DNA of 64,000 nucleotides. It comes from Embiotoca jacksoni. Taxonomy: Eukaryota; Chordata; Actinopteri; Embiotocidae. The DNA lies in the NCBI GenBank assembly GCA_022577435.1, contig JAKOON010000029.1, positions 25,001 to 89,000 on the forward strand. Reading direction: 5' to 3'. This document shows positions 34,793 to 47,400 of this stretch, piece after piece. The position numbers and the translations under genes are program-made. How positions within the stretch are numbered: position 1 is the stretch's first letter; each line of letters opens with the position of its first letter. The notes below the pieces were generated by a model. It was not told where the DNA came from, did no database searches, and saw nothing but the letters and a program-made list of their open reading frames with translations.

Positions 34793-35017
34793 ATGAACAG
34801 CGTCGGGGAGGCCTGCACCGACCTGAAGCGGGAGTACGACCAGTGCTTCAACCGCTGGTTCGCCGAGAAGTTCCTGAAGGGGGACCGGAGCGGCGACCCG
34901 TGCACGGACACCTTCCGGAAGTACCAGCGGTGCGTGCAGAAGGCCATCAAGGAGAAGGACATCCCGATCGACGGGGTGGAGTTCATGGGCCCCAACAAGG
35001 ACAGGCCCGAGAGCTGA
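34793..35017 (+). CDS. triap1: TP53-regulated inhibitor of apoptosis 1 (Mdm35 family)
   Basis: TRIAP1 is the vertebrate Mdm35, a small intermembrane-space protein. It binds PRELI-family proteins, carries phosphatidic acid across the space for cardiolipin synthesis and limits cytochrome c release. A single open exon gives 74 residues (human 76). The twin CX9C signature is visible: Cys8-X9-Cys18 in EACTDLKREYDQC and Cys37-X9-Cys47 in DPCTDTFRKYQRC. No N-terminal targeting peptide is expected, since import uses the MIA40 pathway. The start ATG gives MNSVGEACTD, as in other vertebrates; an in-frame GTG at 34763 is not needed. AATAAA at 35531-35536 is the first canonical polyA signal. Absence of an intron is notable (see findings). 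It lies head to head with supt5h. Confidence 0.95.
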   Translation: MNSVGEACTDLKREYDQCFNRWFAEKFLKGDRSGDPCTDTFRKYQRCVQKAIKEKDIPIDGVEFMGPNKDRPES

Positions 35018-36060
35018 TGGACAGCTGGGGGGGGGTCTGATAAGACGGACAGGTCTGTCTTATCGATACACTGCACGGAGGGGGGGGGGGGGGTCCATGA
35101 GGCCCACTGAGCATGCGCAGAAGCAGAGACGCTGCTGTTCACCGAAGCTGAACTGGAGGACGAACCGGACTCCGGTCGTTAAAGTGATGCCGTTTCTGTG
35201 TTTAGACTTGATTTATAAGGAGGGATGTGCACGGCCGGATTAACCTGCCCGGGGGGGCCGGTGGGGGCCCGGCGGGGGGCACGGGGCTGCTGTTGCCCCC
35301 CCCCCCCCCCCCCCCCCAAAAGAGTCAACAGGGACGTCAGATCTGTTTAAAGCCTTTAGGTTTGTGTGAATAGATCTGTGTGCACATCACGATGTTTACA
35401 AGTGTCGAAGTACACCCCCCCCTCCACCCCCCCAGGACAAACATCAAGAAGAGAAAATAGCTGTTGCAGTAATAATATCTGTTTATCACCTGCAGCCTGT
35501 TTTCACTGAATTGTGGGTTAATTATTATTAAATAAAACTCGTTCTCGTCTCCATCGCCGCTTTTCTAGAAAACACTTGTTTGGTTGTTGTTTTTTTAACA
35601 CAAGAAACTGGAATATATCAACTTGGTTTGCACAGAGAAAACATGATTTCACAGTTTTCTGACAGTTTATAAATGTATACATATACATGCATGTTATACA
35701 CCATAATACGTTTATTATTATAGAAAATGGTTGTTTGACGGGTTTGATATTGAAGGCACATTTAGGCTGGAGAGCTACTTTTGCTTTTGAACCAAATGTT
35801 CTGTCCTCTGCGTGGTACTGGGGGATTCCACTAGAGGGGCGCACCTGAGACATTTTAAAATCCCCAATTAACTGAACATGTCTTTGGACGGAGGGAGGAA
35901 GCCGCAAAAAAAAAAAAAAAAACACGGGGAGAACGTGCAAACTCCTCACGGGAAAAGACGTCCGGCCGAGGTTGGACGGCGCCGACCGCTGCACCGCCGT
36001 GACGCCCGCGGGCACCGAACCCGTGCCGCCGAGATGCTTGGACATCGCGCACGCTCCGCT
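35018..36060. other. intergenic between triap1 and il15l (3' ends)
   Basis: Contains G-runs (35028-35092), a C-run (35297-35317), AATAAA at 35531-35536 (plus strand, triap1) and TTTATT at 35711-35716 (minus strand, possible il15l signal). No gene was recognised. Confidence 0.5.
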
Positions 36061-39000
36061 TTACTTGTGCTCAGGTGATGTCAAAAGTTCACGAAAAAAG
36101 AGGACGACGTGTCGCGCAGTCTCAGGACACTTCGAGTTCATCAGCTGAAGAGTCGTTATAAGATCCTGAAGGAACTTCACGGCGTCTTCCTCCGGCATGA
36201 CCTCACAGGGCCCACACGCCGGCGACTCCTGTGGAGGCGAGAAGAGACGCAAACGGGGGGAGTTTGAGTTGAGACTCGGTGAAGTGTAAATAAAATCAGA
36301 ATGCATTGGTTTTGCGAATGAAAAACGTCCTCATTTCGAATTTGATGGCAGCAACATGTTTCAAAACAAATTGTGACGTGAGCAACAAAAGACTGAAAAG
36401 CTGTGTAAAGCTAAAAAAAACAAAAAAACACATGGTAACAGATCAGTGACATGATTGGGTATAAAAAGATGATTTCAGAGAGACAGAGTCTCTCAGCAGT
36501 GAAGATGAGGAGAGGTTCACCACTCTGAAGGACTGTGTTGGAAAATAGTTCAACAATCTAAGAATAATGTTCCTCAATGTGAAACTACAAAGAATTAGTG
36601 GATTTCATCGTCTACGTTCATAATATCATTAAAAGATTCAGAGAATCTGGAGAAATCTCTGAACACAAGGGACAAGGCTGGAAACCAATATTGGATGGTG
36701 GTGATCTTCGGGCCCTCAGGCAGCACTGCATTAAAAACACACTATTCTGGAGTGGAAATCACTGCATGGGCTCAGGAACACTTGTGAAAACCATCGTCTG
36801 TGAACACAGTTCATCGCTGCGTCCACAAGTGATGTTAAAACTCTCCAAAGAAGAAACCAGATAGAAACATGATCCAGAAACACCGCCGCCTTCTCTGGAC
36901 CGAGATCATTGAAGATGGACTGAGGTGAAGTGGACAACTGTCCTGAGGTCTGATGGATCACAATCTGAGACTCTGTTTGGAAATCATGGACACATTCTGG
37001 TTCTTTAAAAGGTGCAGGCTCCCTGGATGGATGTTTGTGTCTTCAAAATATTTCACATCTGCTTTGAATTACCTTGTTTTTAAACCGTGCACGTTGCTCA
37101 TGGCAACAACACTCAGGACTAACAGATACTTTACGGCGCCTGCTGAAAGTTGTTGATTAAATTCACTGTACAAAATTTAGTTGAAATTCTAGCTTCTCTT
37201 TTGTGGGACGTGTTCTTTCTTCCAAAAAAGGATTTTCTGTGGTGGTCCGACACGACCTCACAGCAGCTGCTGGGAATAAAAGAGTATTGTGCAATCTGAG
37301 CCAATAAATCAAATAACTGCAGGACCGGAAACTTCCCGGCTGCTTCATGTCTTATTTTTAGTACTCACCCACAGCAACCAGCAAGACTAAATCACTTTGT
37401 CTGTCTTTTCTTACATAAGAAAAATTGCACAACGTGGTCATAAAACAATAACATCAATAGCTGCTGAGATTTTACGGCTCACTTCATGCTGCCGAAACAA
37501 CCCAACGCACATCCAGTTTAACATCATTCATTTAATATTATACGTTTAACACAAGACAGATTGATCTTAAAGGTTAAATTAACATGGGCCTTGTGTTTTC
37601 CATCCTCACCGGTTTGTTCGTATTCGCCAGTTTTTTAACCTTGAGGTCTAGTTTCGAGCAGTCGCTGCAGACGTGGACGCCCCACTCATCAATGAGGACT
37701 TTCAGTTCGTCGGCGAAACAGTTCAGGGTGGTCTTGGGGCAGTTCTGCTGAAGAGAGGGAGAGGACAGACGCCATGAAGACAACGAGACAACAGACGGCG
37801 ACCGTCCAACAAAACGGCGGCGATCCGAGAGAGTCTCCGGAGAATGTGCTTCTTCGCTTACTGCGTAAACTTCCGCCGCTATGCAGGTGACACCCGGCTG
37901 TATTTACCGGTGTAGTCCGATGAAACAAATCAGTCTTAAAGACTGAGAGGCCTGATTAACTTTTAATTTTCTGCTTAAAAGTTCAGACAAAACTGAAGGT
38001 TTTTGTATTTGAACACATCAGAAACTGACTTTAACTGAATTTCACTGCATTCGTTCCTTCCTGGCTGCACTGCTGTGATTTCTAATCATCAGGATGTCCC
38101 AGTAACTCTTTACAGCTGCTGCAGTGAACCCTGTGAGAATGTTTCTCCTCGGACTGTTCTATTTCTCAGGGTTTCAAAAATTGGAAGGAATTAGTGGAAA
38201 ATGATCACGCAACGAAGTACAAAATGAGGAATTTCCACCCTTACAAATCCTCTCATCAGGGATGGTTCATGGTCTCCTCCACGCTGCTATATGTCCGTGT
38301 GTCTGTTCTTTTTAACATGTTTTCTTTTAACATTGATGTCTTTAATGTCGTTTTTGAGGATTGAATAATATCATGTGGAGCTACAGCAGGAGTTTGTGTG
38401 TGTGTGGTTGCTACAGCTGTATTTACTCTGAATGTCAGAAGTCTTTACAGATTTAAACAGCGACGCGTCATAAAAGGACAAGGTAGCCTCTGAGATGCTC
38501 TCAGCTGTTAGGTGAAGTTTACAGGCATGCTGGGACATCTGTCAGAAGCTCTCACTGTTTGGCAGTGTTTTGACTCTGAAGGATTCGGGTCACTGCCAAA
38601 TCCAAACATTTACATTTACACTGCCTGATGTGGACTCTTGTTTGGTTTGTCTGTCTTCTCTGAGCCGGCTCCAGGTTTTATTTTCTGTTGAGGTTCTACT
38701 GCAGTCATCTGCGCGTGAATGTGAAGTCGATATCAGCTATCAGGATTATGACGAGTGAATGGCGGCTGTGAGGAAGCTCGTACCTCGTAGTTCAGGACGG
38801 TGGGCGTGTACTGTCTGCCGTCCAACGACTTCTGAGGAGAGACACAACGTTAGTTCTGCATCGGCACAAACGCGAGATAACTGGTGAAGACATTTTATTA
38901 ACTGAGAATTTCACGAGAGAAGTTGAATGGGAGTCTCGTCGGACACTTTTTGGAGCCGATCCCTCGTGGCACTCGGTGGTATTGCAGCTTAAAACACTTC

Positions 39001-39990
39001 TGCCTTCATTTTTTCAGACCTGAAAGCTACGTCCACTTTGATAGACAGTCTGTGGTGCAGACGTCGTTCTCAGCACAAAATCTCCTGATGTGAAGCTCCC
39101 GAACTTCACACTGAGCAAAACATGGAGCCTGACAGGTGGAGCGTTGATCAGGTGGAGCATTGATCAGGTGGAGGGGTGGGTTTAACAAATGTGACAGCAG
39201 CAGGAGCTTATTATTCAAAAACCTGAAGTGCATCTTTATTTTATCATAAAAGCACATAACTGATGCTTGTCTGTGCATGTCGTCTCGGTCTCTGCCGGGA
39301 TGGATACGGGAGTGTCAGATTGTACATGAACATGTGTGGACCTGCCTGATTCCTCTGTGCACATTCCAATATCACAGATTTGAGTGTTTTCAGTCGTTCC
39401 ACCGGAGCTTTGATAAGAAAGCAGTGAGCGAAGCATTGCGACAGATGCAGACCGCTTTGGAGTGGCTGTGTCAGAGTTATTTAAGTTCACAGAGAAGCTC
39501 GTTAAAAACAGGAAATCGAAGCATAAATCGACGCAAGTGAAGCAACATGTTGGCCTATTGTTCAGGACTTCATTACACTTTTTTCTTTTAATACAAAAAC
39601 CAACAAAACTGTCAAATGCCAGGTTTTCTTGGAATGGACGGCATGGAGTTTCTTAGCTCACGCACTTTTGAATCATTCAATATATATCAGTATTATCTCC
39701 TCCAGACAGATGATAGGCAGATGAGTCACCGATTTATAGCTCGTCTCTTTCAGATGAGCGACTCCCGGCTGAGAGGCACAGCAAAGATCTATACAAACAC
39801 AGACATGAAACATTTCCTGAGCAGATGTCAGTCGTACCTGCGTGGGGGCTGCGTTCATGAGGATCTGGACCCTCTGGATGATGTCCTGAGTCTGGCAGCG
39901 TTTGGTTCTGGCGGTTGTTTGCGGCGGCCGGGCGAGCACGCAGACGAAACACAGAAACACACTCACGAGAGCTGTCCTCTCCCTCAGCAT
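36061..39990 (-). CDS. il15l: Interleukin-15 family cytokine, probably il15l
   Basis: A secreted four-helix cytokine of the IL-2/IL-15/IL-15L group. Four exons, all phase 0, give 168 residues: 39838-39990 (51), 38784-38831 (16), 37610-37747 (46), 36061-36228 (55 plus stop). Residues 1-20 form a signal peptide (LVSVFLCFVCVLA, then RPP). Exon 2 has a YTPT motif, and exon 3 has CPKTTLNCFADELKVL (Cys70, Cys77), the usual C-x6-CF-x-x-EL pattern at helix B or C in this group. Exon 4 has ACGPCE followed by FLQDLITTLQ, which lines up with the CKECE and FLQSF segment of IL-15. The pair Cys94/Cys97 may form an additional bond. The four-exon phase 0 layout is the classic one for this family. Against classic il15: the leader is short and ordinary. 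Against il2: there is no il21 neighbour. il15l is my best reading, but il2 or il15 cannot be excluded without a tree. It lies on the same strand as plekhg2 and supt5h. Confidence 0.65.
36308..37010 (+). mobile_element. Degenerate Tc1-like transposon (il15l intron 3)
   Basis: Begins with the GAATTTGATGGCAGCAACA block shared with the element at 63712-64000. A frame at 36598-36864 reads VHNIIKRFRESGEIS then RQHCIKN, the second helix-turn-helix and linker of Tc1 transposases. Stops and frameshifts break it, and the catalytic part is hardly recognisable. Dead copy. Confidence 0.75.
38876..39057 (+). repeat. Divergent repeat family A fragment (il15l intron 1)
   Basis: Matches the right half of family A from GAGAGAAGTTGAATGGGAGTC to CAGTCTGTGG, with more substitutions than the other copies. 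Confidence 0.7.
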
Positions 39991-40016
39991 GGCAGCAAAA
40001 ACATCACCTGCGCCAT
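39984..40016 (-). promoter_or_regulatory. Upstream ORF overlapping the il15l start codon
   Basis: A 10-codon ORF (ATG at 40014-40016, second in-frame ATG at 40002-40004) in another frame. It ends in a TGA that overlaps the il15l ATG as ATGCTGA. It would lower initiation at the main start if the mRNA begins upstream of it. Confidence 0.5.
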
Positions 40017-42552
40017 ATGACTCTCCGCTGCCTCCCACGACAACATCCTCATGGGGTCGAGTCCCTCACAGCTGGCCGGGTCGCAGCAGCATCGGGTCCA
40101 TGTTCGAGGTGTCGACAATAAATGGTCCAGGCCGGTTTAAAATCCGGACCAGCTGGGAGGAAACCCGCAGCTGCTGAAACACCAAAAGTTTATTTGCGGG
40201 TGCAGGGGGAGGTCTGCAGAGGAGACAATAGATGTGCATGAAGGAGGATCAAACGCTCCGCTGCTTCATCACAGCCCTAAAAAAACAACCAGAACCAAAC
40301 AACATGGAAGAAACAGCAACGTGTCCTGATGGGAAAAACAGTCCCAAAACTAAACGAGTTCCAAGTTGGTTTCCCTCCACGACGAGCAGCAGATCTCCAT
40401 CGTTACTGTGGAGCTCTTCATCTCCACGTGGTCTCCGTTTGCATGAGGACGGATGGACGGTCTGAAGACGAGACTTGAACAGAGACGTCCCTCAGCCTCC
40501 CACTCCTTTCTTTCCCTCCCTCATGCTGTCTCACTCCTCCCATTCCGCCTTCTCCGCCTTCAGGAATCTGGGCTGGCAGACTTCTTCTGCCCTCCAGTTC
40601 TTCTGATTCCTGTGATTGAAGTGATTACTCACCAAAACCCTGGGGGGCAGTGAAGTCTCCATAAATCAACGGACGTCCATACAGACCTCCGCAAACTGCA
40701 TGCACAAAGAATTCCAATCGATGGTGTCAGCCACGTTAATCTGGGAGCCTGACAACTACATTTTAAACACTCATGAACCAAAACTCTCAAAGATGAAGTC
40801 TTTCATGGTCCCGTGACAATGACACATGCAGGGGTGTCAGCATCAACGTGTTGGATACAGAACTGAGAACCCTGCCTGCTGGTTAACTTGAGTTTAACTG
40901 TTTTATAGCAGAATCGGCTGTTTGTTAGCTAACAGGAACACACTCTGAACTTATTGATCGCACCTCGTACAGACAGGACAAACAAGTAGTCCGTCACGGA
41001 GGAAACATCCGAGCCGTTAAAACAAGGGTCCAGTCATCCTGGCTGGACGATGGCGTACCTGCCAGGTTGAAAATGTTCCTGATGATGGCAGTGCGAGTTA
41101 ATTGGTCCTCCAAATTGATCCAGCGACTCTCAGCGACTATTGGATGGAACTTGTGACTTTCCATCAGGTCAAGATTTATGTGTTTGTGTAAATGTGTAAA
41201 CCTGCTACAGCTGATCCCGAGCACACCACTGCTAGCTGTCACCATGAAAATACCTCACACCCAATTGTGTTTGTATCCACAAGGGTGTCGGTTACACTAT
41301 AAATCTGTGACTTCCTGATCATGTACAAAGCAACCAGCAGAAAGTTGTCTTCAAATCTAAGAAAAAGAACGAGCTCTTACCTGGACAATTCAGCGAGGAC
41401 GACAGGTGAGCATTGAACTTTAGGTTAAAGGAGAACATAGAAACATGATTAAATGGGGTCAAAGTCTGGGACTGAAACTAGAACTGAAACAGAAAGATCA
41501 AATGTTCACTGTGCTGCAGCTGTCACAAAACAGGACGGCAATGACTGACTGCCATCTCTCAGGCTTCATTGTCGCTCCGCCGTACAAACTTCCGCTCAGC
41601 GAGATTTATGACTTTTACTCATTAATTCAGCATGCAGTAAGAAAAGATGACAGCTCAACATTTTGTGGTCTGCAGAACACCTGGTGGGCAGAGTGTCGCT
41701 TAAACATTACAAATGACACATGTAAAGAAGATATGCTAGTAGTAGATACAAAATAATGATCAATGCAAAATGCAGTGCAGATCAATCATCTATTGGACTC
41801 AATAAGATCACGGCACAAGTTTTGGTTTTGCACCACACGCTTTTATTTTCTGTACATCTCACTGACTCTCGGAGTTATCGTCGGAATATTTTTTAATATT
41901 TTCCATTTTTTCAACAAAGTCCCAAAATCATGATGTTCTTTGCATATAGTCCTCAGGATCCTGCAACAACCTCACGTCTCCTTCAGGGATTTATTTGACT
42001 TCCATATGGCTCACAACAGTTTACAATGTAAAAATGTTACCGTCATGTTGGTTTTAATTTATTTATACCATTTTGTGCCCCCCCCCCCCCCCCCCCAAAA
42101 AGGAAAACCCTGTTATTTTGCAAACACATCAAAATATCAAATATCTTCCCATTACTGAGCAAACATCCATTTTAAAATTAACCAGGACAAACTACCACAC
42201 AAACTTCACTTCCACTTACCAAAGTTGTTAATTTTTATCCCGGACAAGCCCCCAAGTGTCACAACCCGGCTTCATGGCTGGACAAAGGAGGTGAAACCAC
42301 ACAGGAGTTGGAGCTAAAGATAACTTTTTATTGAAGAACTAAAAGGGAAATAAATGTGCAAATGAAAAAAAACAAAAAAACAGGGTGGAAGCCAAAGGAG
42401 AGAGGGACTTTACACAGAGGAGCCAGACCAGGTGAGCTGAATGTCCATGATGGCCCGACTCCGCTCAGCAGACTCCTGCAGGGGTTGGCCTGCTCAGAGG
42501 GTCATCACAGATTGTGGTGTAAACAAGCAGCAACCAGCAGCGACGTCACCCG

Positions 42553-43007
42553 TCGGTTTGTGAACGTTATGAATCCTCCAGTTCAGATTCTGTCCGTCAC
42601 CATCTTTGCTAGTTCGGAGCAGTTTGGAGCAGGAAATGACCATATTTGGACAAGCTGGGGAAGGAGCCAGCGGTGGATCTGACCGATCTGATAGGTAACC
42701 TGACGATACTACGTCCCGCCCACCGATAGCTGTAACCTGACTGCACCACAGGCCTGTCAATCAAACAGACATGCCCCCAACAACAGGTCTTTCTGTAACT
42801 TTTTTGCTAATTACCGATGGGATTATTTTCAAATAATACTTATACGAAGGAGTGACTTTTATGAGAGAAGTTGAATGTGGGTGTATGGAGTTGGAAGCTT
42901 TTATTGAGCCAACCTCAAAGGCACCGCTTAAGGCACTTCTGCAGTGACCTCATTTTTCAGAGCCAGAAACTACATTCACTTTTATCAACAGTCTATGGGT
43001 GTAACCA
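42553..43007 (+). repeat. Repeat family A copy, near full length
   Basis: Contains the left segment (TTATGAATCCTCCAGTTCAG) through to the right end ending CAGTCTATGGGTGTAACC. The right half is more diverged than in the rnaset2 copies. Confidence 0.8.
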
Positions 43008-43093
43008 AATATTTTATGATAATATTTGGACTTTGTGTCCTGTGGAGGATTGTCTGAGAGGAAACAACTTGTGAATATGTTAAGTAGATCTGT

Positions 43094-43202
43094 GCAATCC
43101 CCTAGTGGCACTCAGTGGTATTGCACTTTAAAGCACTTCTGCATTGGCTTTGCTTTTTTAGACCCAGAGACGATGAATGTTTTAACATACAGTCTGTGGT
43201 CA
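43094..43202 (+). repeat. Repeat family A right-end fragment
   Basis: About 110 bp matching the terminal part (CCTAGTGGCACTCAGTGGTA to CAGTCTGTGG), just after the copy at 42553-43007. Confidence 0.7.
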
Positions 43203-43349
43203 AGTCACAAGGTTTCTGGAGGACACCAGTATGAGCAGAGAACGTTGAGTCAGTAAACCAGCCGTGTTCATCAATATGGGAACAAACGCAGCATTGAAAG
43301 CACACAGATATCGGCTTGGTCTGAAGTTAAACAAGAACCAGACACGTCA

Positions 43350-43352
<3 letters not shown>

Positions 43353-43441
<89 letters not shown>
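43353..43441. repeat. (CA)n microsatellite
   Basis: Pure CA tract of about 85 bp in intergenic DNA. Confidence 0.95.
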
Positions 43442-44406
43442 CTGATGATGCACCCAACAGCTGCGGACACTGTGCAAAAATACCAACATAACTTTAGGGA
43501 TATTAAGTGCCAAAAAGAAGAAGACTAACTTCATAAATAAACAATGAATTAAAAAAAAGAATAAAAATGGTTAAAAAGATAGATTATTAATAACCACAGT
43601 TACCACCAACCTTAAACACTGGCCTCAGGCAGCCAAACATTGATGTTTGTTTAACAATATATATATAAAAAAAAAACAATAATACTACTAATAATAATAC
43701 ATTAAGTAACTGTGATTGCATACAGTACTGGTCGGACTCTGGACCTTTCAACATGTCTGTGTTTGCAGGATTACGATGTGGTCATTAAATGCTTAAAGTT
43801 AAAAAATCCTTTGGAAAAATGCCTCAAATGAATCGATATGCCCAAAAGTCAGCACATCCACAGATGAAGTCCAGAGCTGCAATTCATCACATCCAGCTGT
43901 GGACATTCAGGGTTTGTGGTTTCATCTCGTGAGATTACAGCTAAGGGATTAATTTCCACTGATGGCCATGTATTCCTTTGGGATCTTTTTGGAAGACACT
44001 CCACTGGCATCCATTTAAAGTCCAGATTGAGAAATATGAGCAATGTACAGGTAGAATTCTTGAAAGGCCATATTTTACATAAAGTCTAGTCTCAATTACA
44101 TGTGACCCTAATTGCATCCCATCACAGTAAAGGAAGGGTGTCAGATTGGGTTGAAAACGGTCTTTATGTCCCACATGTGTGAATGTACTCCCAAGTCGAA
44201 GAACGGCATGTTTTTTCTGTTTGGGAAAGTTCGTATTTCAACATGGTGGACTCGGCAATAGGTCAGAAAGGTCTCCGCCTCTGACTGGAAACCAGCAGTT
44301 AGACCACAGCTTCTCATCTTTTCTTGGTGTCTCGTTGTCTTCTTTACTTTCCCTTTTGACCGTTGCTGTCTTGTAAGGCCACAAAGCAAAGACTTTCCTC
44401 TTTGCT

Positions 44407-47400
44407 TCATAGCCTGTTGCAGTTCTGAGAAAGAGGCGAGGGAAGGTGTGAAAGTCCGTTGATGCTCACTCTCCTCGCCACCTGCCCCTGTCCTGGTCCT
44501 CCAGCTCCGACTCCACCCTGCAGGGTTTGGGTCAGGCTAACTTGGGCGGTGCTAAAGGACGTTATTCGACCACTTCCAGCAATCTGGAGGTTCACCGTGG
44601 TGGCGTAACTGGTCTTCTGGTTCCTCTGTTTGGCAGGAGATGTCTGGGCATAGGGTAGCGGTGATGACCTTGAGGGCAAGGGCGAGGGGATTGAAGGAAT
44701 AGGAGGTGTTGTGGTGGTCATCTGGACCTGAGGCTGTGGTATAACTTGGGTTTGGTGGTTATGGTGCTGGTAGGGAGGAGAGGAAAGGTTTTGTTCACGG
44801 GAGGGCCGGGCAACGTATGCGCAGATCAACTGGCTACGGCAATTGCCCTCCTCTGGCTCTGGATCTCCCCACTCTGTTTGGCTGTCTGATGGAACAGGGG
44901 AGGTGAGGAGGGTGTGAGAGAGTGATGAGGAAGGAGCAGGAGAGGATGCAATGGTGGTGGAAGTAGCACTTGTATCAGGGCTATCAGTTCCGTTGTATTT
45001 GCTGGAGAGCTCTCGTACATCTGGCCAGGGCACGCTGGTGAAATGCTGCCCACCAAGGGTGCCCTTCCCCGGGGTGAGCCTGCTGGGTGAGAGTGGGGAT
45101 TGTAGCCCAGCTCGAGGACTGAGGCAGGAGGGTGAGCTGCTATACGAGGACCATCCACTCCTCGGGCTGACTGGACAGGACTCGTGCTGGTCAAAGGACC
45201 CTCGCCCGCTTCCACTAAAACCAAGGGACCTTCGGGTGCTGTCTGCCCAAGAGCGGCGCAGTCCACTAGTGCTGCTCTGGCCTGGGCTAGATGGCCTGTC
45301 TGCCAGGCTGGAGGAGAAAGACCGGCGGAGGCTTTGGTAGGCCGGTGGACAGTTTGCAGAGGGAGAGGAGGCTCGGGAACGACTCCGTGGGACAAAAGGA
45401 GAGGAAGAGGGGAAAGAGGCCATCTCCAGTGTTGGTGAGCCTAATGTGGAAGAAAAGGAAGGGGAGGGGGTGGAGGAAGGATATCTCGGGTTTCTAGGCT
45501 GAGGGGCTGCAACGGTATTTGCCCAAACATTCAGAGACACACCAATAGGAGGCGGGGAGAGGATCCGAGGGCTCAGGCATGCTGACGTTGCAGAAGTGGC
45601 CCTCGGTAGCTCCAAAGTGAGGCCTAGTGGGTTATGGGAAGCTGCACCTCCTACTCTTGTACTTCGGGGATGGGGAGGCTTGTTTGCCATGGGGGAGGAA
45701 TAGTTATGTTGAGGAGGGGGAGAGCAGAGGCGAGTAAATGAGGCCGGTGTTGGGGAGGGAGACGGGGACTGAACTCGTGAGCTCGGTTCCGATGCAGAAA
45801 AAGGGCGAGCAACACGGTTGTGTGATCCCGACCAGAGAGGATCGTGGGTTTGTTGCGTTACTGTTACAGTATCTTTCCCATTAGCAAGTGGTGCTTTCTG
45901 TGGACTTGCTACCCAACCACCCTTACTGACTCCACCATTAATGTTGCAGCTGCCGGCACCACCAGCCAAGCTAATGCTGTTGTTGTTGTTTGAATTCTGC
46001 GATGAATACGTTTTAGAGTGAAGGAATGAGGGTCGAGGGGGAGGAGAAGAAGAGTAGGGAGCCTCATGATGGGCCGGATTCATGGATGGGGAGGGAGAGC
46101 GTTGGGAAAGTGAGGGAAGGGGGGGCTGCATGAGGGAAGGAGAAGGACCAGAGGACCGGAGGGTTGAGGGTGGGACCCTTGGATGTTGGTACCCACCCTT
46201 AGTGCACCCTAATTGGGCATATGCAGGTGCACTGGTGCCTTGTTGACTGGGAAGGAGTTTAGGAGAAGGGGAGCCTCGTTGCAGATGAGAGGAGGGAAAG
46301 GAAGGAGTGGAGGAGGGGCTTTGATTTACTGTGGGCGTGGCTTGTTGCAGGGCAGCATTGTTTTTTGCCATACTCTGACTGATGGACTGGCTAATGCAGG
46401 AGGCAGCTAAGGATCTGGTAAACAGTGAAGGGGAGGATGGAGGACCTGCTCGTGACGACAAAGACCTTCCAGATGAAGAGGAGGATGAGGAGAGTGTGAA
46501 AGCAGTGGAAGGTATAGGAGAGGAGGCAGGTGGGGCTCTCATGGAGGAAACCCTGTCAGAAGAAGGAGTAGTGGATAAACATGAAAGGGCCTTGGAGATG
46601 GTGTTTGTGGAGTTGAAGCCTCCAGGAGATGCAGGGGTGGGAGAAGATGGAATAACTCTGAAAGGTGAGGAGCAGGGTGGCACTCGGGCAGAGGAGGAGG
46701 GAGGAGGGAAGGGAGAGGAGGGGGGAGGAGCTCTAACAGGAGAAGGAGAACGGTGTCCGTGGCTGGGTTTGAACGCTGAGTGGACAGGGGTGAGGTCTGT
46801 GTCCTTGTCTGGATCAGGTCTCCCCACCAGGCTGGATGTCCTGGGGGTGGGCGGACTGGTGGAGGATCCTGAGCTCGGCTCATCTGGCTCCCTGGAAATG
46901 ACAAAAAAGCACAGATGTAAAAGGTGCGGAAGTTATTATCACGATGGCATCTACTTTATGATGACCAGTGTCTTGGAGATCTAGATTTGTTTGGGCAAGC
47001 TTTTGACATTCAATTTGTGTTGCACATGAAGCAGGAGGAAGCAATAACTTTTATTAGTAAGCATGTGAAGTGTCGTCTCATGATCGACATCAGCACCTGA
47101 TAATCCAAACGTTTTTGTGACCACTGGTACGTGAACATTTGATATTTCACCGTGGACCTGAAACTGGAGCAGAGAAACATCAGATTTTTGGGGTCAAACT
47201 CTGGAAATGGTCAACAGAGACCCTTGAAATGCTTCAGAAAGTCTACGGCGATGAAGCGATGAGGCCGGGCGACGTGTTTCTGAGGAGTCTCAGGGAAAAC
47301 ATTCCTTGCAAACCACCTGAACTGTGGTGCCATGGCAACAGGGTTCTCCAACTTGACAACATGCGGCTCAGTGCGTTGGAAACAGGCAAAAGTGTCAACA

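Larger units (their letters stand above)
39991..44406. other. intergenic between il15l and plekhg2
   Basis: No gene was recognised. Contents: repeat family A copies (42553-43007 and 43094-43202), a C-run (42078-42096), a (CA)n tract (43353-43441) and AT-rich sequence (43500-43700). An open frame at 41445-41756 looks accidental. The il15l promoter should be in the first kilobase. Confidence 0.55.

Noticed and set aside
41445..41756. 103-codon frame between il15l and plekhg2
   Set aside because: No recognisable family, no splice context and no neighbours supporting it.
39991..44406. rps16, expected between plekhg2 and supt5h by human synteny
   Set aside because: No segment resembling RPS16 exons was seen in either the 34-36 kb or the 40-44 kb interval.
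46382..46984. 200-codon plus-strand frame
   Set aside because: Antisense shadow of the last plekhg2 exon, which has biased Ser/Pro codons.
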